Source: Pilosibacter fragilis
GTDB taxonomy: Bacteria; Bacillota; Clostridia; Lachnospirales; Lachnospiraceae
NCBI RefSeq assembly: GCF_032490495.1
Contig: NZ_JAVYJB010000014.1
Location: forward strand, 13,939 to 77,938
Direction: 5' to 3'
Length of the DNA: 64,000 nt
The position numbers and the translations under genes are program-made. Shown here piece after piece: positions 43,051-53,004 of this stretch; within the stretch, counting starts at the first letter, position 1, and each line of letters opens with the position of its first letter. The notes under the pieces were generated by a model that made no database searches, was not told where the DNA came from, and saw only the letters and a program-made list of their open reading frames with translations.

Positions 43051-43572
43051 TTAACCTTTCATCAAGGTCTTCATCACATAAGCGTAGATATCCTGACTCC
43101 GCTCCTTCCAGTGGCTGGCCATAGTCTCAGCTTGATCCTTGTCGGGGACGGAGAGGTCGAAGCCGATGAGGACAGATTTGCCTTCCCGGACTTCACAGTG
43201 GACGATATAGTCCTGATTTGTGGATTTATAGAAATCGGAGATGACGCCGACCTCGTTTCTTAAGCGGAATTTGTTCTCCTTTAAGTAGCTGTCGATATCC
43301 TCGATGATCGCCGGGGAGATATTGTTTCCGAAGAAGGAGAGAGTGTCATCGCCCTCTTTGGTGATCTCATAGCGGGAGGAGTTGTGGGTGGATTCCATCC
43401 GGATCAGCCCTGCTTCTTTCAGTTCGTTTAACGCCTGCTGGAGCGTAAAGTATGTCGTATATTCGTGATCCAGAAAGAAATCCGTGAGCTGGGAGTTTGT
43501 CAGCGGAAAATTGACGTGGTCCAGCATGTAGAGGATCATAAGTTTGTAGAGCGTGATCGGATCAGATAACAT
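43051..43572 (-). CDS. DUF4364-family protein (winged-helix regulator-like)
   Basis: 173 aa. Starts MLSDPITLYKLMILYMLDHVNFPLTNSQLTDFFLDHEY and continues with a winged-helix pattern (TLQQALNELKEAGLIR ... RYEITKEGDDTLSFF), then an alpha/beta C-terminal domain. This matches the DUF4364 family found in clostridial genomes. Probable DNA-binding protein; target unknown. It is convergent with engB and diverges from the 1190-aa gene. Confidence 0.8.
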   Translation of the reverse strand: MLSDPITLYKLMILYMLDHVNFPLTNSQLTDFFLDHEYTTYFTLQQALNELKEAGLIRMESTHNSSRYEITKEGDDTLSFFGNNISPAIIEDIDSYLKENKFRLRNEVGVISDFYKSTNQDYIVHCEVREGKSVLIGFDLSVPDKDQAETMASHWKERSQDIYAYVMKTLMKG

Positions 43573-43797
43573 ACGCAGGGGCTCCTTTGCGATATAATCG
43601 GTAGAACATGTTCTATTTTACAGGTTTCTCCTCATGGATTCAAGCCTTTTTTCTTCCATCATATGAAAAAGGTCGAAATTTGTAGTGAATTTGATCTGAA
43701 AATGTGCTATGATGATACCACGAATATTTTACGAGACTGCAAAGCGCCTACCGTCTGGCAGTCAGGTATCGGATTATAAATATAAGGTGAAAAATAT

Positions 43798-46700
43798 ATG
43801 AGAGAACGGATCATGCGCCTTTCCAGAGGAATCGTGGACGCGGAGATGCCGAAGCTGTTTCTGGATCCTGTGAAGATCGAGGAGACTCTGGGGAGCGATA
43901 CGGTTTATAAAAGAGAACTATACTTAGCAAGTGAAAACAATTTATATATCAAAGGCCTTGCCTACTCAAGCCACAGCCGTGTGAAGATCTTAAAGAACGC
44001 ATTCGGGGGCTTAAGAAACCATATTGTCTACGAAGTCGACACCTCCTGGTGCGAGAACGGAGACCTGATCAAGGGAAACTTCACGCTTGTAACAAACAGC
44101 GGAGAACTGGAGGTTCCTTTTCTTTTTCGTGTGGAAATGATCGAGTCTGTCCGTGTCCTGTCCACATTAAAGTCTATGGATGATTTTGTGGAGCTGGCGA
44201 AAAAGGATATGGAACTGGCGCTGCGCCTCATGGAGTACCGGGATTTTACGGAAGCGCCGCTGTTTAAGGATCTGCGGATCCGCACGATCTATGAAGGCTT
44301 AAGGGGGCACGGAAACCGCCAGAATGCCCTGGAAGAATTCTTTCTGGCAACGGGAGTGAAGGAACCCATCGAGCTGACCTTATCTACGGCAAAGAAGGTC
44401 TATGACAAGCCGAAGGACATCGTGAATGACAAGGTCGTCCTACGGAAAAATACCTGGGGCTATCTCTACATGGAGGTCCGTGCCGACGGCGATTTCATCG
44501 AGATCCCGAAGAAGGTCATCACTCAGGCGGATTTCGAAGAGGACCGTCTGGATCTGCGATTCAGGATCCACCCGGAGAGGATGCACAAGGGAAAGAACCT
44601 CGGTGCGATCCGCCTTCTCACCGTCCACGGCGACACCGTGATCCGGATCGAGGCTATGGGGGAGGAACCGGATCGAAAGCGCGCTGAGGGCGAGATCAGC
44701 AAAGCCGGTGTCTGCCGGTACATGAAACTCCGTGAGGCCTACGAGAGCGGTCTCTACGAGAAAAAAGCTGTCCTCGGAAAGATCCAGAACGAGCTGGATG
44801 CCATCCGCGGCGCAAACGGCGGCTCTGTGATCCTGTCCCTCCTGCAGGCGGAGACTTATCTGGACGCGGAGAGACCGGATCAGGCGGCTTTATGTCTGGA
44901 CGATGCGTGGGATACCGTTTCTGCCCTCAGAGACCGGATCGGAACACTCTACTGTTATTACCAGTACCTGCAGTACCGCCTGGAACCGGACGAGGAGAAG
45001 AAGGACGCTGTGGTCCGCCTGTTCAGGAAAAAACTGGAGGATGTCAATGGCCGGTTCTACCTGCAGCTTTTGCAGTTAAAGATGCTGCCGGAGATGTATG
45101 AGGAGGAGGAAGCCCTCGCGGAGAGCTTTAAGATGCAGTATAAGAATGGCTGCCGCAGCCCGTTCCTCTATATTGAGACGGTGCGTCTCTTCGGGAAGAA
45201 TCCGGAACTCTTAAAGACGATGGATGCCTTTGAGATCCATGCCCTCTATTACGGAGTTATGAATGGTCTTGTAGGTCAGGAACTGGCGGAGCGGATCTGC
45301 GCGCTGGCACCGGGAGCGAAGTTCTTCCACCGCCTGTATTACCGCCTGCTTGCAAAGCTCTACGAGAAATACCCGACGAAGGACATGCTGACGGCGGTGT
45401 GCTGTCTGTTAATTAAGGGAAATGTCCGCGGAAAAGAGAGCTTCTCCTGGTATGAGAAGGGAATCAATGAGGAGATCAGCCTCACAAGGATCTACGAATA
45501 TTTCCTCTACGCTCTGCCGGATGACTATGAGAAGATGATGCCGCGCCAGGTATTGCTGTACTTCTCCTATGAGTGCGCCCATCTGGACCAGAAGAGCCGT
45601 GCAGCCCTCTATGCCAATGTGGCGGCCTATATTCCGCAGGACGATCCGCTCTATAAAAAGTACGAGCGGGAGATGGAAAAGTTTGCCATGGAGCAGCTTT
45701 TCGAGTCCCGGATCAACAGGAGACTTGCGGTGATCTACAAACATATCATTTACCGCGATATGATCGATAATCAGGTGGCCCGGGTGCTGCCCGGTATCTT
45801 AAAGGCAAACCGGATCCAGGTGAAGGATGCGGCGATGAAGTATGTGATCGTTTCCAACGAGATCCTGACCGGTGAGGATGCCTACCCGTTGCAGAATCAG
45901 ACCGCCTATGTGCCGTTGTTCTTTGAAGACAGCGTGATCATGTTCCAGGATACCTTCGGAAACAGGTACATGGACGTGGAATATACGAAGGAGCCGGTTC
46001 TCGATGAGAAGGAACTGGAAGAAAAATGCTTTGAGATGTACCCGGACCACCCGATGTTAAAGATGAAGGCGTGTCTGGAGATCATGGAGAAAAAGGACCT
46101 TGAGAAGGAAGATGTGACCGGGATCGAGACTGTTCTGGATACACTCCCGGTGAAGCCGGCCTACCAGCAGAAAATGCTGACGAGGATCATTTCCTACTAC
46201 CGTGCGGCGCTTTTCGGCGACGATGAGGCCATGGATGCGGAGGGTGGAGCGTACCTCTTAAAGCTTGACAAGAGGACACTCTCCAGACCGGAACGTGTGG
46301 ATGTCTGCGAGACACTGATCGTCCAGAATTACATGGTTCAGGCATACGAGATGATAAAGGAGTTCGGCGAGGAGCAGATCCGTGTGAAACGTCTCGCGGC
46401 TCTGGTATCCCAGCTGATCTTAGACCGGATGTTCGAGGAGGATGACCTGCTCCTCCACCTTGCGGGGCGTGTATTTTCGGACGGACACGGGGACAGCGTG
46501 ATCCTGGATTATCTCTGCGAGCATTATAACGGCAGCGGGGAATCTATGTTCAGGATTCTTGCGGAAGCAGTGAAGACCCATGTGGAGACATACGACCTTG
46601 AGGAGCGCCTGCTGGCCCAGTGCCTTTTCTCCGGCTGTGAGAAGCATATGGACACGGTATTTGACCTTTACGCGTCGAGAAAAGAGACCAGTGATGTGAT

Positions 46701-47370
46701 CGTGAAGGCGTACTTTACAGTGAAGTGTACGGAATACTTCCTGCGTGACACAGTCCCGGGGGATAAGGTATTCGCGTATCTGGAAGGCGCGATCCACGGT
46801 ATGGAGCTTCGGAAGGTGCCGGAGATCTATCTTCTGGCGCTGGCGAAATTTTATTCGACTCTGGCACAGATCACTGAGGAGCAGAAGGCCCTGCTATCCC
46901 GGATGATGGATATCCTTTCCGCCAGAGGTATGGTATTCGCGTGGTACAAGGATCTTGCAAAATATGTGGATATGCCGGGCGAGGTCATGGATAAGGAGAT
47001 CATCGAGTACCATGGACGGCCGGACGGAAGACCGATCTTAAAGATCCGGATCCTGCCGGACGAGGAAGAGTTCCATGAGGAAGAGATGAACATGGTCTAT
47101 AAAGGGATCTATGTGCGCCAGAAACTCCTGTTTGATGGTGAGATCATGGAGTACGAGATCTGGGAGAATGAGGACGGAAGACTGGTGAAAAAGGCGGAGG
47201 GCGAAGTGACCTGCAGCGAACCGGCAACGGGGGATAAAGGAAACCGCTTCACGGCTTTAAATGCCATGAACCTCTATCTCGGAATGAAGGATGACCGGAA
47301 ATTAAAAGAAAGCATGACAGAATACGTGACGGACAGTCAGATCGCGAAAAAGCTGTTCCGTCTGGCATAA
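43798..47370 (+). CDS. large DUF5717-like protein of unknown function
   Basis: 1190 aa. A beta-rich N-terminus (MRLSRGIVDAEMPKLFLDPVKIEE ... NFTLVTNSGELEVPFLFRVE) is followed by a very long helical-repeat body of TPR-like pairs, and a beta-rich C-terminus (KILPDEEEFHEEEMNMVYKG). No signal peptide, membrane helix or catalytic motif is visible. I recall this as the DUF5717 family, conserved in Lachnospiraceae next to an actin-fold protein. It begins a three-gene operon; the next ORF starts 13 bp after the stop. It may be a scaffold; that is inference. Confidence 0.75.
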   Translation: MRERIMRLSRGIVDAEMPKLFLDPVKIEETLGSDTVYKRELYLASENNLYIKGLAYSSHSRVKILKNAFGGLRNHIVYEVDTSWCENGDLIKGNFTLVTNSGELEVPFLFRVEMIESVRVLSTLKSMDDFVELAKKDMELALRLMEYRDFTEAPLFKDLRIRTIYEGLRGHGNRQNALEEFFLATGVKEPIELTLSTAKKVYDKPKDIVNDKVVLRKNTWGYLYMEVRADGDFIEIPKKVITQADFEEDRLDLRFRIHPERMHKGKNLGAIRLLTVHGDTVIRIEAMGEEPDRKRAEGEISKAGVCRYMKLREAYESGLYEKKAVLGKIQNELDAIRGANGGSVILSLLQAETYLDAERPDQAALCLDDAWDTVSALRDRIGTLYCYYQYLQYRLEPDEEKKDAVVRLFRKKLEDVNGRFYLQLLQLKMLPEMYEEEEALAESFKMQYKNGCRSPFLYIETVRLFGKNPELLKTMDAFEIHALYYGVMNGLVGQELAERICALAPGAKFFHRLYYRLLAKLYEKYPTKDMLTAVCCLLIKGNVRGKESFSWYEKGINEEISLTRIYEYFLYALPDDYEKMMPRQVLLYFSYECAHLDQKSRAALYANVAAYIPQDDPLYKKYEREMEKFAMEQLFESRINRRLAVIYKHIIYRDMIDNQVARVLPGILKANRIQVKDAAMKYVIVSNEILTGEDAYPLQNQTAYVPLFFEDSVIMFQDTFGNRYMDVEYTKEPVLDEKELEEKCFEMYPDHPMLKMKACLEIMEKKDLEKEDVTGIETVLDTLPVKPAYQQKMLTRIISYYRAALFGDDEAMDAEGGAYLLKLDKRTLSRPERVDVCETLIVQNYMVQAYEMIKEFGEEQIRVKRLAALVSQLILDRMFEEDDLLLHLAGRVFSDGHGDSVILDYLCEHYNGSGESMFRILAEAVKTHVETYDLEERLLAQCLFSGCEKHMDTVFDLYASRKETSDVIVKAYFTVKCTEYFLRDTVPGDKVFAYLEGAIHGMELRKVPEIYLLALAKFYSTLAQITEEQKALLSRMMDILSARGMVFAWYKDLAKYVDMPGEVMDKEIIEYHGRPDGRPILKIRILPDEEEFHEEEMNMVYKGIYVRQKLLFDGEIMEYEIWENEDGRLVKKAEGEVTCSEPATGDKGNRFTALNAMNLYLGMKDDRKLKESMTEYVTDSQIAKKLFRLA

Positions 47371-47383
47371 TGAGGACAAATAA

Positions 47384-48610
47384 ATGGAGAAACTGATCGT
47401 TGGCATCGACCTCTGTGATACCTACACTCAGGCGGCTGTTCTGGGCCGTGAGGAGGCGTGGATGCTCCCGACCGTCATCTGCAGAAAAAAATCCGCGGAA
47501 GAGTGGTATGTGGGGGAAGATGCATATAAATATACGCTGGTGGGCGAGGGCGTCATCGTTGATAAGCTCCTAAGCCTGGCGGCAAAAGAAGGAACATCCA
47601 CCATCGGAGGCGTAAAGTACGGTGGAATGGAACTGCTGCAGAGATTTTTAGGCAGTATCCTCGCCATGGTGCGTGCGGAGTATGCCGGACAGAAGATCGA
47701 TGAGCTGGTCATCAGCCTCAAAAATTTGGAGATGAAGCTTTTGGAGGGACTTACGGCCAGCGTGGAAGCTCTTGGGATCCCAAGAGGAAATGTCCATATC
47801 GCAAGCCACACGGAATGCTTCGTCTACTATGTGCTGAACCAGAGAAGAGATGTCTGGGGCGGTCAGGTTGGCATGTTTTCCTTATCCGATGAGGATCTGC
47901 GTTACTATGAACTGAAGGTCACGAGAGGACCGCGCCAGATGACAGCCATCGCGGAGCATGAGGAGCTGGAAGAGGGTTTCAGCCTCAGCGTTCTCGATAC
48001 AGGCTCCGGGGCAAAGATGGCAGATAAGATCCTGTGTGCCTGTGGAGAGCGGTTTTTACAGAAAAAGATCTTTTCCTCGATCTTCCTGACGGGAAAAGGT
48101 TTCGCGAGAACCGACTGGGCGCCGGAATTTATGAGGCAGATCTGCAACCGGAGAAGAGTCTTCGTGGAGACAGCCATCTTCGCAAAAGGTGCGGCCATGA
48201 AGGCTGAGGATTACTTAAACGAGAGCGGTTCCGGATCCTTTGTATGTCTCTGCGAGGGAAAATTAAAGTCCACGGTCTCTCTGGAGGTTATGAAGCGGGA
48301 TACAAAGACGGAGATCAGTCTGGCATCCGCCGGTGAGAGCTGGTACGAGGCGAGAAGTGTGGTGGAAGTGATCCCGGACGGGGAGAAGGAGATCTGCTTT
48401 ACGATCACACCGCAGCAGGAGCCGAAGAAAAAACGGACCGTGAAGATCCCCCTGGAGGGATTTCCGGACCGCCCGAACAAAACGACGAAGATCCGGGTGG
48501 CTGTGGGATTTTTAGATGAGAAGACCATGGTGGTCAAGCTCACGGACCAGGGATTTGGGGAACTGTTCCCGAAAACGGACGCGGTGGTCCGTCAGGAGGT
48601 GACATTATGA
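47384..48610 (+). CDS. actin/Hsp70-fold ATPase-like protein (DUF5716-like)
   Basis: 408 aa. The N-terminus MEKLIVGIDLCDTYTQAAVLG resembles the phosphate-1 loop of the actin/Hsp70 superfamily. SVLDTGSGAKMADKILC and IFLTGKGFARTDW match the phosphate-2 and adenosine regions. Residues ~300-408 are a beta domain in the place of an Hsp70 substrate domain. There is no membrane segment. It sits between the 1190-aa protein and the TPR protein, overlapping the latter by 4 bp, so the three products probably work in one complex. Confidence 0.75.
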   Translation: MEKLIVGIDLCDTYTQAAVLGREEAWMLPTVICRKKSAEEWYVGEDAYKYTLVGEGVIVDKLLSLAAKEGTSTIGGVKYGGMELLQRFLGSILAMVRAEYAGQKIDELVISLKNLEMKLLEGLTASVEALGIPRGNVHIASHTECFVYYVLNQRRDVWGGQVGMFSLSDEDLRYYELKVTRGPRQMTAIAEHEELEEGFSLSVLDTGSGAKMADKILCACGERFLQKKIFSSIFLTGKGFARTDWAPEFMRQICNRRRVFVETAIFAKGAAMKAEDYLNESGSGSFVCLCEGKLKSTVSLEVMKRDTKTEISLASAGESWYEARSVVEVIPDGEKEICFTITPQQEPKKKRTVKIPLEGFPDRPNKTTKIRVAVGFLDEKTMVVKLTDQGFGELFPKTDAVVRQEVTL

Positions 48611-49416
48611 GCCTGATTCTCTGCAGACAGGAACCGGTAACGGTTCCGCTTTATATCGAGGATCTTGGGATCCATCTCTACTCCTCCCAGGAGCTCTGCT
48701 ATGTGATCTACAACAATCCGCTGCTGGTGCTGGAGGGATTTATTGATAAACGCCTGACTGAGTTTTTAAGAAGTGAGCTTCGGATGCCGTTTCTCGCGGA
48801 ACGGGTGGAAAAATGGTTGGACAGCCACGGGGCGACGGAGGAGATTCTGTACCTGATCCTCAAGGAATGTAATTACTATACCCCAAAGGAGCAGGCGGCT
48901 TACCGACAGACCGTGAACGGACTGAAAAAACTCTCAGAGGAAGAGTACGAGAAGCGCCGCGCAGATTATTTCTATGGTCTGGATCTTTTCGGAAAAGCGG
49001 TCACGATCTACGAGCAGATCTTAGATGGGGCCGGACGCCATCTCTCCGGGGATTTCCGGGGAAAAGTCTGGAACAATATCGCGGCCTGCTACGCGAAACT
49101 CTTCTGTTACCAGAAAGCTATGCATGCCTACGAGAATGCCTGGAATGCGAAGCCGGAGGCGGAGTATGTGAAACGCATGTACTTCCTCACGATACTGAAT
49201 CCGGAGCTTTCGCTTAAGGATAAATTCCGGGAGATGATCGGGGAGGATGATAAGGAAGTCTGGAATAAAGAAGTGGAAGAGGCGAGAGAAGAGTCAGAGA
49301 AGGCGCCGGAGACGCTGAAGCTTGCCGCCGTATTCGAGAAAGACCCGGCTGGCCGGATCGCAGCGGCGGGGGATATCCTGAATCAGTGGAAGATGGAATA
49401 CAGGAGAATGCTGTAG
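48607..49416 (+). CDS. TPR-like protein, third gene of the DUF5717 operon
   Basis: 269 aa. The first ~100 residues (MSLILCRQEPVTVPLYIEDLGIHLYSSQELCYVIYNNP) are a distinct helical domain that I do not recognise. Residues ~120-200 carry TPR-like helices (FGKAVTIYEQILDGA ... NIAACYAKLFCYQKAMHAYENAWN). The C-terminus is a charged helix. ATGA overlap with the actin-fold gene shows tight coupling. Confidence 0.75.
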   Translation: MSLILCRQEPVTVPLYIEDLGIHLYSSQELCYVIYNNPLLVLEGFIDKRLTEFLRSELRMPFLAERVEKWLDSHGATEEILYLILKECNYYTPKEQAAYRQTVNGLKKLSEEEYEKRRADYFYGLDLFGKAVTIYEQILDGAGRHLSGDFRGKVWNNIAACYAKLFCYQKAMHAYENAWNAKPEAEYVKRMYFLTILNPELSLKDKFREMIGEDDKEVWNKEVEEAREESEKAPETLKLAAVFEKDPAGRIAAAGDILNQWKMEYRRML

Positions 49417-49422
49417 TTTCCC

Positions 49423-49451
49423 TTGACATTTTATCAGGATTCTACTATATT
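49423..49451 (+). promoter_or_regulatory. sigma-A promoter of the valS T-box transcript
   Basis: TTGACA (49423-49428), 17 bp, TATATT (49446-49451), just ahead of the T-box leader. Confidence 0.8.
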
Positions 49452-49457
49452 ATGTAA

Positions 49458-49786
49458 GAGCGGCCGGAAAAATCAAATGACCGTGATATGGAACAGGCGG
49501 CTGATAAAGAGACCTGCTCCATGGAATATAAGAAAGGCTGGGAAGAAGAGGAGTACATTTTCTGCACCTTCAGAGAGGACTGATCATAGGCTGGAAGTCG
49601 GTCCGGAAATGCAAAAATGGAAGGTAGCTTCGGAGCCGGAATGGTGAAATAAAAAGTAGCTGTTCCCGGGGAGAGACCTCGTTAAGAACGAAGAGATGCT
49701 GTTTGGAGGATCCTTCTGGATCCGGACAGTAAATAAAGGTGGTAACGCGGTGATTCGCCCTTTGCATGAGAGTGCAGAGGGCTTTT
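49458..49786 (+). ncRNA. T-box riboswitch, valine specifier GUA
   Basis: The T-box core AAAGGTGGTAACGCGG (49735-49750) pairs with the tRNA acceptor end. Upstream, GGAGTA and AGAGAG stem I motifs are present near 49550-49580. The specifier region reads GAA-G-GTA-GCTTCGGAG, the same spacing as the glyQS leader that I recall, with GTA (49624-49626) as the valine codon. Uncharged tRNA-Val would stabilise the antiterminator and allow transcription of the small Cys protein gene and valS. Confidence 0.92.
49757..49786 (+). terminator. T-box-controlled terminator
   Basis: A 10-pair stem (49757-49766 with 49773-49782), a TGAGAG loop and TTTT. Its 5' arm follows the T-box motif as expected for an attenuator. 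Confidence 0.9.
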
Positions 49787-49886
49787 CTTATATGAGTAAG
49801 CAGGGCGATAGCCCGGATTACGAATGTTGGCAGCAGCTGAGGGAGCGCCCGGGAGGCGCGGAGCAGCAGCCTTTCGAGAGGAGTAC

Positions 49887-50099
49887 ATGATGGTAAAAAA
49901 AGATGCAAAACAGAAAAAAGTACGGATCACGAACTGCGAGACCTGCACCTTTTACACATATGATGACGAGTATGGATATTATGTCTGTGAGGCAGATCTC
50001 GACGAGGACGAGATGTCCGCGTTCCTCCGCGGAAGTGACTTTTCCTGCGGTTTTTACCAGGCAGATGATGAGTACGCTGTTGTAAGAAAACAGATGTAA
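49887..50099 (+). CDS. small Cys-rich protein (DUF6472-like), T-box controlled
   Basis: 70 aa, started at the ATG after GAGAGGAGTAC. The body is ITNCETCTFYTYDDEYGYYVCEADLDEDEM ... GSDFSCGFYQADDEY, with four cysteines arranged CxxC ... C ... C, probably a small metal or redox site. I recall a clostridial family of this pattern (DUF6472) but am not sure. It sits between the T-box terminator and valS, so it should be induced on valine starvation along with valS. Confidence 0.75.
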   Translation: MMVKKDAKQKKVRITNCETCTFYTYDDEYGYYVCEADLDEDEMSAFLRGSDFSCGFYQADDEYAVVRKQM

Positions 50100-50139
50100 A
50101 CGAGATGATTTTGTGAGTCTGCGCATTTTGCGCTGATAA

Positions 50140-50200
50140 TAAAAAAGTAAATTGAAAAGCAGTAACTGCTCCACATTTTTGCAGTTACAAAAAAGAAACA
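50140..50200 (+). promoter_or_regulatory. hairpin between the Cys-rich gene and valS
   Basis: GTAACTGC and GCAGTTAC form a perfect 8-bp stem around an 11-nt loop, followed by an A-rich stretch, not T. It may be an RNA processing or stability element before valS. Confidence 0.4.
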
Positions 50201-50227
50201 TGTTGATAAAGTTTTAAGGAGAAGACC

Positions 50228-52879
50228 ATGAAAGAACTGGAAAAGACCTACAATCCGGCGGACATTGAGGACCGTCTGTACCAGAAATGGCTGGACAACA
50301 AATATTTCCACGCTGACGCGGAGAGAGGAAGACGCGAGGGCAAAAAGCCGTTTACGATCGTAATGCCGCCGCCGAATATTACAGGACAGCTCCATATGGG
50401 ACATGCCCTCGACAATACGATGCAGGATATCCTGATCCGTTACAAGAGAATGCAGGGTTATGAGGCACTCTGGCAGCCGGGAACAGACCATGCGGCGATC
50501 GCTACCGAGGTCAAGGTCATCGACAAGTTAAAAAAAGAGGGCATCAACAAGAATGACCTTGGACGTGAGGGATTCTTAAAAGAGGCCTGGAAATGGAAAG
50601 ATGAGTACGGCACAAGGATCATCAAACAGCTCCACAAGCTCGGCTCCTCCGCTGACTGGGACAGAGAGCGTTTCACCATGGACGCAGGCTGTTCTGAGGC
50701 TGTTTTAGAAGTATTTACACGCCTTTATGAAAAAGGATATATCTACAAGGGATCCAGGATCATCAACTGGTGTCCGGTCTGCAAGACATCCATCTCCGAT
50801 GCTGAGGTAGAGCACAAGGAGCAGGACGGCTTCTTCTGGCACATCAACTACCCGATCGTGGGCGAAGAGGGAAGATTTGTCGAGATCGCCACAACGAGAC
50901 CGGAGACACTGCTCGGCGATACCGCCGTTGCTGTAAACCCGGAGGACGAGCGTTACAAAGACATCATCGGAAAGATGTTAAAGCTTCCACTCACAGACCG
51001 CGAGATCCCGGTGATCGCCGACGAGTATGTTGACAAGGAATTCGGAACCGGCTGCGTAAAGATCACACCGGCCCACGACCCGAACGACTTCGAGGTCGGA
51101 AAACGCCACAATCTGGAAGAGATCTGCATCATGAACGATGACGCGACCATCAATGTTCCGGGCAAGTACTTCGGCATGGACCGCTACGAGGCGAGAAAAG
51201 CCATGGTCGAGGACTTAAAGGAAATGGGCCTTCTCGTAAAAATCGTTCCGCACAGCCACAACGTTGGTACCCACGACCGCTGCGGCACAACCGTAGAGCC
51301 GATGGTAAAACCGCAGTGGTTTGTAAAGATGGATGAGATGGCAAAACCGGCCATCGAGGCATTAAAGAGCGGCAAATTAAGATTCGTTCCGGAGAGCTTC
51401 GGTAAGACATATCTCCACTGGCTTGAGGGGATCCGCGACTGGTGTATCTCCAGACAGCTCTGGTGGGGACACAGGATCCCGGCTTACTACTGTGAAGAGT
51501 GCGGCGAGATGACGGTTGCGAAGATGATGCCGGAGAAGTGTCCGAAGTGCGGCTGCACACATTTAAAGCAGGATGAGGACACCCTTGATACCTGGTTCTC
51601 CTCCGCGTTATGGCCGTTTTCCACACTGGGCTGGCCGAAGGATACAGATGAGATGAAGTACTTCTATCCGACCGACGTTCTCGTTACCGGATACGATATC
51701 ATCTTCTTCTGGGTTATCCGTATGGTATTCTCGGGACTTGAGCAGACAGGCGAGTGCCCGTTCAACACTGTCCTGATCCATGGTCTTGTCCGCGATTCTC
51801 AGGGACGCAAGATGAGTAAGTCCTTAGGAAACGGTATTGATCCGTTAGAGGTGATCGACAAGTACGGCGCGGATGCTCTCCGTATGACACTTATGACAGG
51901 AAATGCACCGGGCAACGATATGCGTTTCTACTGGGAGAGAGTCGAGGCCAGCAGAAACTTCGCAAACAAGGTATGGAACGCGAGCCGTTTCATCATGATG
52001 AATATCGAGAAAGCGCCGGCAGGCGAGGCAAAGCTTACAGACCTCACGGCAGCAGATAAATGGATCCTCTCCAAGGTCAATGACCTCGCGAAGGAAGTAA
52101 CGGAAAACATGGACAAGTACGAGCTCGGAATCGCTCTCCAGAAGGTCTACGACTTCGTATGGGAGGAATTCTGTGACTGGTATATCGAGATGGTAAAACC
52201 GCGTCTCTGGAACGATGAGGACCGTACGAAGGCGGCTGCGATCTGGACCTTAAAGACGGTTCTGATCAATTCCTTAAAGCTCTTACATCCGTTCATGCCG
52301 TTTATCACAGAAGAGATCTTCTGCAATTTACAGGATGAGGAGCCGTCCATCATGATCTCCTCCTGGCCGGTATATAAGGAAGAGTGGAACTTCGCGGCAG
52401 ACGAGCACGCGGTAGAGGTCATCAAAGAGGCTGTCCGCGCGATCCGTAATGTGCGCATATCCATGAACGTTCCGCCGAGCAGAAAGGCAAAAGTATTTGT
52501 TGTAACTGAGGATGCCGATCTCACGGATATCTTCGAGAACAGCCGCGTATTCTTCAGTACCCTTGCTTCCGCCAGCGAGGTAGTGATCCAGAAGGATAAG
52601 ACAGGAATCGGTGAGGACGCTGTATCCGCAGTGATCCCGAAGGCAGCGATCTATATGCCGTTCGCGGAGCTTGTCGACATCGAGAAGGAGACCGAGCGCT
52701 TAAAGAAGGAAGAGGAGCGCCTCACAAAAGAGCTTGCCCGCGTAAACGGAATGCTTGCAAACGAAAAGTTCGTAAGCAAGGCACCGCAGGCGAAGATCGA
52801 TGAGGAGAAGGCAAAACTTCAGAAGTACACCGAGATGATGGAGCAGGTAAAGACTCGTCTGGCTCAGCTTGGTAAGTAA
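50228..52879 (+). CDS. valS: valine--tRNA ligase
   Basis: 883 aa class I synthetase. HMGH at residues 56-59 in PPPNITGQLHMGHALD, KMSKS at 528-532, the editing (CP1) domain with TTRPETLLGDTAVAVNP, and a C-terminal coiled coil (EKETERLKKEEERLTKELARVNG). The coiled coil and PPPNITG motif separate it from IleRS and LeuRS. It charges tRNA-Val and is regulated by the valine T-box upstream. SD AAGGAGAAGACC. Confidence 0.97.
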   Translation: MKELEKTYNPADIEDRLYQKWLDNKYFHADAERGRREGKKPFTIVMPPPNITGQLHMGHALDNTMQDILIRYKRMQGYEALWQPGTDHAAIATEVKVIDKLKKEGINKNDLGREGFLKEAWKWKDEYGTRIIKQLHKLGSSADWDRERFTMDAGCSEAVLEVFTRLYEKGYIYKGSRIINWCPVCKTSISDAEVEHKEQDGFFWHINYPIVGEEGRFVEIATTRPETLLGDTAVAVNPEDERYKDIIGKMLKLPLTDREIPVIADEYVDKEFGTGCVKITPAHDPNDFEVGKRHNLEEICIMNDDATINVPGKYFGMDRYEARKAMVEDLKEMGLLVKIVPHSHNVGTHDRCGTTVEPMVKPQWFVKMDEMAKPAIEALKSGKLRFVPESFGKTYLHWLEGIRDWCISRQLWWGHRIPAYYCEECGEMTVAKMMPEKCPKCGCTHLKQDEDTLDTWFSSALWPFSTLGWPKDTDEMKYFYPTDVLVTGYDIIFFWVIRMVFSGLEQTGECPFNTVLIHGLVRDSQGRKMSKSLGNGIDPLEVIDKYGADALRMTLMTGNAPGNDMRFYWERVEASRNFANKVWNASRFIMMNIEKAPAGEAKLTDLTAADKWILSKVNDLAKEVTENMDKYELGIALQKVYDFVWEEFCDWYIEMVKPRLWNDEDRTKAAAIWTLKTVLINSLKLLHPFMPFITEEIFCNLQDEEPSIMISSWPVYKEEWNFAADEHAVEVIKEAVRAIRNVRISMNVPPSRKAKVFVVTEDADLTDIFENSRVFFSTLASASEVVIQKDKTGIGEDAVSAVIPKAAIYMPFAELVDIEKETERLKKEEERLTKELARVNGMLANEKFVSKAPQAKIDEEKAKLQKYTEMMEQVKTRLAQLGK

Positions 52880-52964
52880 TCGATGAAAATATGACCATGG
52901 CATGAAAGTGCTGAATGGTTTCAGCAGGAAAGGACAGCGGGTGGAACATGACCTGCTGTCAGGG

Positions 52965-53000
52965 CAGCCGCAGGTTTTATGGCCTGTGGCTGTTCATTTT
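52965..53000 (+). terminator. probable terminator after valS
   Basis: A 10-pair stem (52965-52974 with 52983-52992) followed by TTCATTTT. Confidence 0.6.
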
Positions 53001-53004
53001 ATGG

